Shown in pieces: positions 13,577-16,946 of a DNA stretch of 16,946 nucleotides. Made by a program: the position numbers and the translations under genes. This DNA comes from an uncultured Azospirillum sp. (lineage in GTDB: Bacteria; Pseudomonadota; Alphaproteobacteria; Azospirillales; Azospirillaceae). The stretch spans positions 1 to 16,946 of the forward strand of contig NZ_CAMLJP010000125.1 of assembly GCF_946480385.1 (NCBI RefSeq), written 5' to 3'. Position 1 is the first letter of the stretch; the number at the start of each line of letters is the position of its first letter. A model generated the notes under the pieces. That model saw only the letters and a program-made list of their open reading frames with translations. It was not told the DNA's origin and made no database searches.

Positions 13577-15145
13577 TCACTCCCCTTGCGCCAGCGAGCC
13601 GGGCAGCACCTTCACCGTCAGCCGCTTGGCGCGGGCGTCGCTTCCCTTCGCCGTCGCGAAGGCGTTGATGACGTCGTCCAGGGCGGCGCCGGGAATGGGC
13701 TGCAGATCCTCGCTCTTGAACGCCTCCGGGATGCGCACGCCGATCTCGTCGTGGGACAGCACGCAGGCCACTGTCTCCTCCGCCCCCGGCCGGTCCATGC
13801 GCAGGTTGAAAGGCTTCTGCACGCCGGGCGGAATTTCCACCTGCCGGCCGGCCTCGACGAAGGCGTCGGGCTGGAAGCGGTTGGGGAAGATGCGGGAAAC
13901 CGTGCCGGCGGCATCGCGGTAATAGCAATAGACGAAGCCGTCAGCCGTCGGCTGCATCCGCACCACCAGCGCCTCCCCGGCGCGATAGCGCGGTGCCGGC
14001 CCGCGGTCCGACGACAGCAGCAGGTCGAGCCGGGCCGGCGACGGCTGGGCGCGCGGCAACCCCTCGCCGCCGGCATTGCTGACACTCTGCAGCCGGGCCG
14101 GCAGTGCTCCGCCCTGGCCGCCCTCGCCCGGCGGCTTGGCGAGCAGGCGCTGGTAGAGGTCGAAATCGATGCGGCCGGTGGCGATCAGGTCATGGTCGGC
14201 CTGGAAACGCCCAACCGCTTCGGCGGTCCGCTGGTCGAGCTGCCCGTTGACCGGCCCGTCGTAATAGCCCTGCGCCGACAGCGCGCGCTGGGTGAAGGTG
14301 ACGCGCTCCGTTGGCGCCATGCCGTCGAACCAGCCGCGCGCCTCCGCCATGAAAGCGGGGTTGGTCTGGTCGATGCCCAGGCATTGCCAGTAGGGCACGC
14401 GGGTCAGCTTGCCCAGCACCTCGATGGTGCTGAGTTCGACCAGCGTGCGCACGCCCTGGTGCAGCCCCTCCGACCGGTTCAGCGAGATGTTGAAGGACAG
14501 GCCGGCCTTGCCGATTACCCCGCCGGCATCCGCCCCGCGCCCCGACGACACCACCGCCAGCGTGTTGGACGCCGACATGCCGGGGATGATCTGGCGGGTC
14601 ACCAGTTCCCCGACATTGAGGTCGACCGAGACCATCGACACCACCTGATCGGCCGACACGCCGATGTCCAGCTTGGGCAGCGACAGCCCCGCCCCCGCCG
14701 CCTCGCTGACCACATTGTCGTCCAGCTGGGTGATGGCGCCGCGGATGTAATAGGACGGCGCGCGGAAGTTCGGCTGCACGCCGATCATCCAGTACAGCGC
14801 GTTGACGTCGTCCAGCGCCGGTTCGAAATCGACGAAGCGGAAGGCGTTGGAGGTCTCCGACATGCGGGAGACGGCGGTGATCAGCATCTCCTTGGTGCCG
14901 CCGGCCACCCGGCCGGTGGCGTCGGGCAGGCCGTTGGCGGTGATGTAGATGTCGCGCTTTCCGTGAGTCCACAGCAGCCTGTCCATGCAGCGCAGCGCCT
15001 CGCTGAAGCTGCTGATGGTGCGGACCGCCGGGGTCTTCGGCTGCTGCACCACGCGCGCCATCTCGCCGGAGGTGAAGCAGCCGCCCAGCGCCAGCGTCAG
15101 CCCGGCGGAAACCGCGACGGAACCAAGGACCCGGACCATGCTCAT
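13577..15145 (-). CDS. Lipoprotein fusing CsgG-like channel, peptidoglycan-binding and DUF4384 domains
   Basis: The 522-residue product has a lipoprotein signal with lipobox LALGGC (Cys23). Residues 35-250 resemble CsgG/HfaB, the outer-membrane export channel for curli and the Caulobacter holdfast anchor. They show GGTKEMLITAV then FRFVDFE (the FxVVDR-like strand), YYIRGAITQLDDN, VSVDLNVGELVTRQIIPGMSAS and a final helix GVRTLVELSTIEVLGKL. Residues 280-335 are a peptidoglycan-binding domain (FTQRALSAQGYYDGPVNGQL, TAEAVGRFQ). Residues 372-465 are DUF4384 (LDLLLSSDRGPAPRYRAGE, FVYCYYRD, RIFPN). Canonical CsgG is about 280 residues with none of the C-terminal part, so this would be a channel with built-in wall anchor and an extra domain. 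AGAGGAG precedes the ATG by 10 nt. It lies 50 bp after the DUF4399 gene. The CsgG-like call is by motif and order of elements, not by alignment. Confidence 0.78.
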   Translation of the reverse strand: MSMVRVLGSVAVSAGLTLALGGCFTSGEMARVVQQPKTPAVRTISSFSEALRCMDRLLWTHGKRDIYITANGLPDATGRVAGGTKEMLITAVSRMSETSNAFRFVDFEPALDDVNALYWMIGVQPNFRAPSYYIRGAITQLDDNVVSEAAGAGLSLPKLDIGVSADQVVSMVSVDLNVGELVTRQIIPGMSASNTLAVVSSGRGADAGGVIGKAGLSFNISLNRSEGLHQGVRTLVELSTIEVLGKLTRVPYWQCLGIDQTNPAFMAEARGWFDGMAPTERVTFTQRALSAQGYYDGPVNGQLDQRTAEAVGRFQADHDLIATGRIDFDLYQRLLAKPPGEGGQGGALPARLQSVSNAGGEGLPRAQPSPARLDLLLSSDRGPAPRYRAGEALVVRMQPTADGFVYCYYRDAAGTVSRIFPNRFQPDAFVEAGRQVEIPPGVQKPFNLRMDRPGAEETVACVLSHDEIGVRIPEAFKSEDLQPIPGAALDDVINAFATAKGSDARAKRLTVKVLPGSLAQGE

Positions 15146-15180
15146 CGGCGCTGTCTCCTCTGGGTTGGTGCGTCCGGCTT

Positions 15181-15212
15181 ACCGCTCCGACAGCTTCACC
15201 GCTCCGACAGCT
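15181..15212. repeat. 15-nt direct repeat spanning a stop codon
   Basis: ACCGCTCCGACAGCT occurs at 15181-15195 and 15198-15212, a 17-nt period. On the minus strand the copies cover the last codons and stop of the DUF4399 gene and the sequence just after it. The first copy ends in TGA and the second in TAA in another frame. A slippage duplication is the simplest explanation. Confidence 0.8.
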
Positions 15213-15777
15213 GCTGGCCGCGATCGGCCCGGACCGTGATGGTGATCTTCTTCGACATGATCGGCGGGTCGTGCGGCACATGGTCGGCGTCGGCCAGGAC
15301 CAGCTGCAGCGTGTGACGGCCGGGCGGCAGTTCCAGCACCGTTTCGGTCTGACCCTTGCCGAAATGCAGGTGCTGCTTGTCGTTGGGAATCGGTTCGTCG
15401 AAGTTCTTCAGGTCGGTGTCGACCAGCAGGTGATGGTGCCCGGTGCCGTCCTTGCGCACACCGGCCGGCGCGACGCCGAAATTGCGCAGCCCGAACCACA
15501 CCTTGAACCGCGTTCCCACCACCTCGCCGTTGTTGGGCCAGCCAATGTAGAGCCAGGCATCCTTGCGGCCGGGCGTCCGCTGCGGGGCGGCGGTGGTGTT
15601 CTGATCGGCCGCATGGCCGGCACTGTGACCTGCGCTTTGTGCGCCGGACGCCTCTTCGGCAGCCGCCGGGGTCGCCGCGCAGACCAGCGGTGCGACCGCC
15701 AGCGCCGCCCAAAGCACCGCCGTCCGGGCGGCGCGCGGTACGGGACCGGTCGCAGTACTCGGGAATCCTGTCTTCAT
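15196..15777 (-). CDS. Exported DUF4399 protein, longer paralogue
   Basis: The 193-residue product has a long signal region (about 1-40), a His/Ala-rich stretch (SAGHSAGHAADQ) and a DUF4399 domain (about 72-183). The domain carries GTGHHHLLVDTD (His114-116), EPIPNDKQHLHFGKGQTE and HTLQLVLADADHVPHDPP. The many histidines on what is probably a beta-sandwich suggest metal binding, possibly copper, but no function is established to my knowledge. It is a tandem paralogue of the gene at 15816, about 38 bp away. It has about 10 extra residues at the C-terminus (RADRGQQLSER), where a 15-nt direct repeat covers the stop codon. The start is supported by GGGAGG about 6 nt upstream. It may be in one transcript with the CsgG-like gene 50 bp downstream. 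Confidence 0.82.
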   Translation of the reverse strand: MKTGFPSTATGPVPRAARTAVLWAALAVAPLVCAATPAAAEEASGAQSAGHSAGHAADQNTTAAPQRTPGRKDAWLYIGWPNNGEVVGTRFKVWFGLRNFGVAPAGVRKDGTGHHHLLVDTDLKNFDEPIPNDKQHLHFGKGQTETVLELPPGRHTLQLVLADADHVPHDPPIMSKKITITVRADRGQQLSER

Positions 15778-15815
15778 GATGCCCTCCCTGGCGGACATGA
15801 ACCGGATGGGACCGG

Positions 15816-16250
15816 TCAGCGGACGGTGATGGTCACCTTGTCCGACATCACCGGCGGGTTGTGCGGAACATGCTCGGCGTCGCCCAGCACCATCTGCAGC
15901 GTGTGGACTCCCGGCGGCAGATCCAGCCGCGCCTCGGTCTGGCCGGCGCCGAAATGCAGATGCTGCTTGTCGTTGGGGATCGGCTCGTCCGGGTTCTGCA
16001 GGTCGGTGTCGACCAGCAGGTGATGGTGTCCGGTGTCGGCATGGCTGACGCCGGCCGGCGCCACCCCCATGTTCTGGAGGCCCATGCGCACCCAGAGCTT
16101 TCCGCCGTTGATGACCGCCCCGTTGGGAGGCCACAGGATGTAGGCACGCGCGTCTTCGGGCGCTTTCGCCCGGTCGGCCAATCCCTGCCCAGCCAGAAAC
16201 AGCGGCAGAAGCAGCAGGGCGCCGACTGCGATCATGGCAGTCCGCAGCAT
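15816..16250 (-). CDS. Exported DUF4399 protein, shorter paralogue
   Basis: The 144-residue product has a signal peptide (MLRTAMIAVGALLLLPLFLAGQGLA) and a single DUF4399 domain. The key blocks are nearly identical to those of the paralogue at 15196: DTGHHHLLVDTD (His75-77), EPIPNDKQHLHFGAGQTE, PPGVHTLQMVLGDAEHVPHNPP and the terminal strand KVTITVR, where the protein ends. Both copies keep every histidine of these blocks, so both are probably functional. The two genes are tandem with a 38-bp gap and arose by duplication. The start follows a GGGGGA purine run about 6 nt away. It is the first gene of the group 16250-13577. A possible -10 (TAAGAT, complement of 16296-16301) lies upstream but without a matching -35, and I see no CRP-like site here. 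Confidence 0.82.
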   Translation of the reverse strand: MLRTAMIAVGALLLLPLFLAGQGLADRAKAPEDARAYILWPPNGAVINGGKLWVRMGLQNMGVAPAGVSHADTGHHHLLVDTDLQNPDEPIPNDKQHLHFGAGQTEARLDLPPGVHTLQMVLGDAEHVPHNPPVMSDKVTITVR

Positions 16251-16438
16251 GATGTCCCCCCTGTGTTCTTCATTGCCCTTTGTCCGATGACCTCGATCTT
16301 AGTCTTCCGCCGGGAAGCAGGGTCCCCCCGAATTCTTGGGTAATCCCATCCCGTTGAAAACGAGCCGGTTCTGCGGCGCCTTCTTCCGAATTGGCGGAGA
16401 AATGCGGCCGCCTTCCCCATCATTGCAGTCATCGCCGC

Positions 16439-16777
16439 TCAGCGCCGGATCCCGAACAGCTGCTCGTTCATCGCCGCCCGGTCCGCGCCCGCCATACCTG
16501 CTGGCCGGCCGGGCGGCGGCAAGCCGACACCCTTCATCCCCGGCAGCCCGGCGCCGGCAGCCTCTGTCCGGCCGCCGCCCATCCAGGGCGGAAAGGCACC
16601 ACCGGCACCGCTTGCGGCAGGCTGCGCGGTGCCGGCCCGGTTCGCCAGCATGGAAACCGCGGCGGCCGACAGCGGAATGCCGCCGGACTGCACCTCGAAC
16701 GCGGAGGCCGGACGGACGGCGGCGGGAATCGCCGTGAGAACGGACAGGCAAAGCAGGACGGCGGCAAGGCGGCGCAT
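16439..16777 (-). CDS. Small exported Gly/Pro-rich protein of unknown function
   Basis: I recognise no family. The 112-residue product has a signal peptide (MRRLAAVLLCLSVLTAIPAAVRPASA) and a mature chain rich in Gly, Ala, Pro and Met. It has no cysteine and little predicted order, except SGGIPLSAAAVSMLANRAG near the start and DRAAMNEQLFGIRR at the C-terminus. The last residues FGIRR resemble the TGLRR and VKQR ends of the repeat proteins at 3281 and 2512. The start is supported by GGAGG about 9 nt upstream, and an upstream in-frame extension has no ribosome binding site. A CRP-like site with a correctly spaced -10 lies in front, placing it in the same putative regulon. It is followed by 188 bp without a gene. 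Confidence 0.6.
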   Translation of the reverse strand: MRRLAAVLLCLSVLTAIPAAVRPASAFEVQSGGIPLSAAAVSMLANRAGTAQPAASGAGGAFPPWMGGGRTEAAGAGLPGMKGVGLPPPGRPAGMAGADRAAMNEQLFGIRR

Positions 16778-16821
16778 CGGGCGTTTCCTCCGCGAAAAGG
16801 GCCGGAGCCGGGGAGACGCCC

Positions 16822-16827
16822 ATCCTG
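16822..16827 (-). promoter_or_regulatory. -10-like hexamer CAGGAT (minus strand)
   Basis: The complement of 16822-16827 reads CAGGAT, with A, A and T in TATAAT positions. It is 21 nt from the CRP-like site at 16849-16864. It is a weak hexamer by itself and is called only because of the spacing. Confidence 0.4.
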
Positions 16828-16848
16828 CCGCAACCATCTGCCACCCGC

Positions 16849-16864
16849 TGTGGCCTGCACCACA
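16849..16864 (-). promoter_or_regulatory. CRP-like operator upstream of the small Gly/Pro-rich protein
   Basis: The sequence TGTGG-N6-CCACA is a perfect palindrome in its half-sites and reads the same on both strands. Each half differs from TGTGA by one base. It lies 71 bp from the start codon at 16777, matching the 68-92 bp distance seen for the other four sites. Confidence 0.6.
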
Positions 16865-16898
16865 GCGGCAGTCGAAAACCCAAAATGCGGTCAGATGG

Positions 16899-16914
16899 GG
16901 TGATTGGGGTCACA
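16899..16914. promoter_or_regulatory. Possible further CRP-like site near the right edge
   Basis: The sequence GGTGA-N6-TCACA matches nine of ten consensus positions. No well-spaced -10 is visible in either direction inside the window. It could serve a gene beyond the right edge or be an upstream helper site for the gene at 16439. Confidence 0.35.
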
Positions 16915-16946
16915 TCGAGAAGGTGGCTGCTCCAGACGAGATGAAG

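Noticed and set aside
2512..15145. Naming the genes csgA, csgB or csgG as a canonical curli operon
   Set aside because: Repeat spacing differs from curlin, the channel protein has extra domains, and no CsgC, CsgE or CsgF is recognisable, so symbols would overstate the evidence.
13565..15316. A 583-codon open frame on the plus strand opposite the CsgG-like gene
   Set aside because: It is an antisense shadow: it crosses the boundary of two real genes and shows no domain or start signal.

Overview
The window is high-GC, densely coded bacterial DNA. The family mix (CHASE2 cyclase, caspase-FGE fusion, DUF4384 and CsgG-like lipoproteins, EutQ-like cupin) suggests an alphaproteobacterium of the Azospirillum/Rhodospirillales type. 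That placement is an inference from family content and codon use; there is no rRNA or other marker here. I see no tRNA, rRNA, IS element, phage gene or CRISPR array.

Layout. (a) 1-2396 is ordinary accessory metabolism and regulation: the start of an AraC-type regulator (minus), a divergent short-chain dehydrogenase (plus), a convergent LysR regulator (minus) and a small EutQ-like cupin (plus). (b) 2512-4420 carries four small Sec-exported proteins on the plus strand. Two are built from a Gly/Asn/Ala/Gln repeat resembling curlin, the first with an exact 33-residue period. The other two are small secreted proteins of unknown function. Good hairpin terminators lie at 3094-3127 and 4438-4470. (c) 4612-5322 encodes a CRP-like regulator, followed by a third exported protein ending in the same repeat (5442-6140). 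(d) 6211-16777 is a long run of minus-strand genes, all for exported or membrane proteins. In transcription order they are: a small secreted protein; two tandem DUF4399 paralogues; a lipoprotein fusing a CsgG-like channel domain, a peptidoglycan-binding domain and DUF4384; an OmpA-type protein; a small secreted protein; a FecR-like/DUF4384 protein; a CHASE2-class III nucleotide cyclase; and a very large caspase-Ig-like-SH3-FGE protein.

The most interesting signal is a shared promoter architecture. Five genes for exported proteins (starts 2512, 3281, 5442, 13461, 16777) each have a CRP-like palindrome, TGTGR-N6-YCACA or a close variant. In each case it lies 21-22 nt upstream of a -10-like hexamer, which is the spacing of a class II CRP-activated promoter. 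The CRP-like protein in the middle of the window keeps the Glu/Arg of the nucleotide pocket and the Arg-Glu pair of the recognition helix.

Hypothesis: the CHASE2 cyclase senses something outside the inner membrane and makes a cyclic nucleotide. The CRP-like protein then switches on curlin-like subunits, and the CsgG-like lipoprotein exports them at a site tied to peptidoglycan. This would be a curli-like or holdfast-anchor-like secretion system without recognisable CsgE or CsgF. The promoter spacing and the repeats are visible directly in the sequence; the circuit and the export route are inference.
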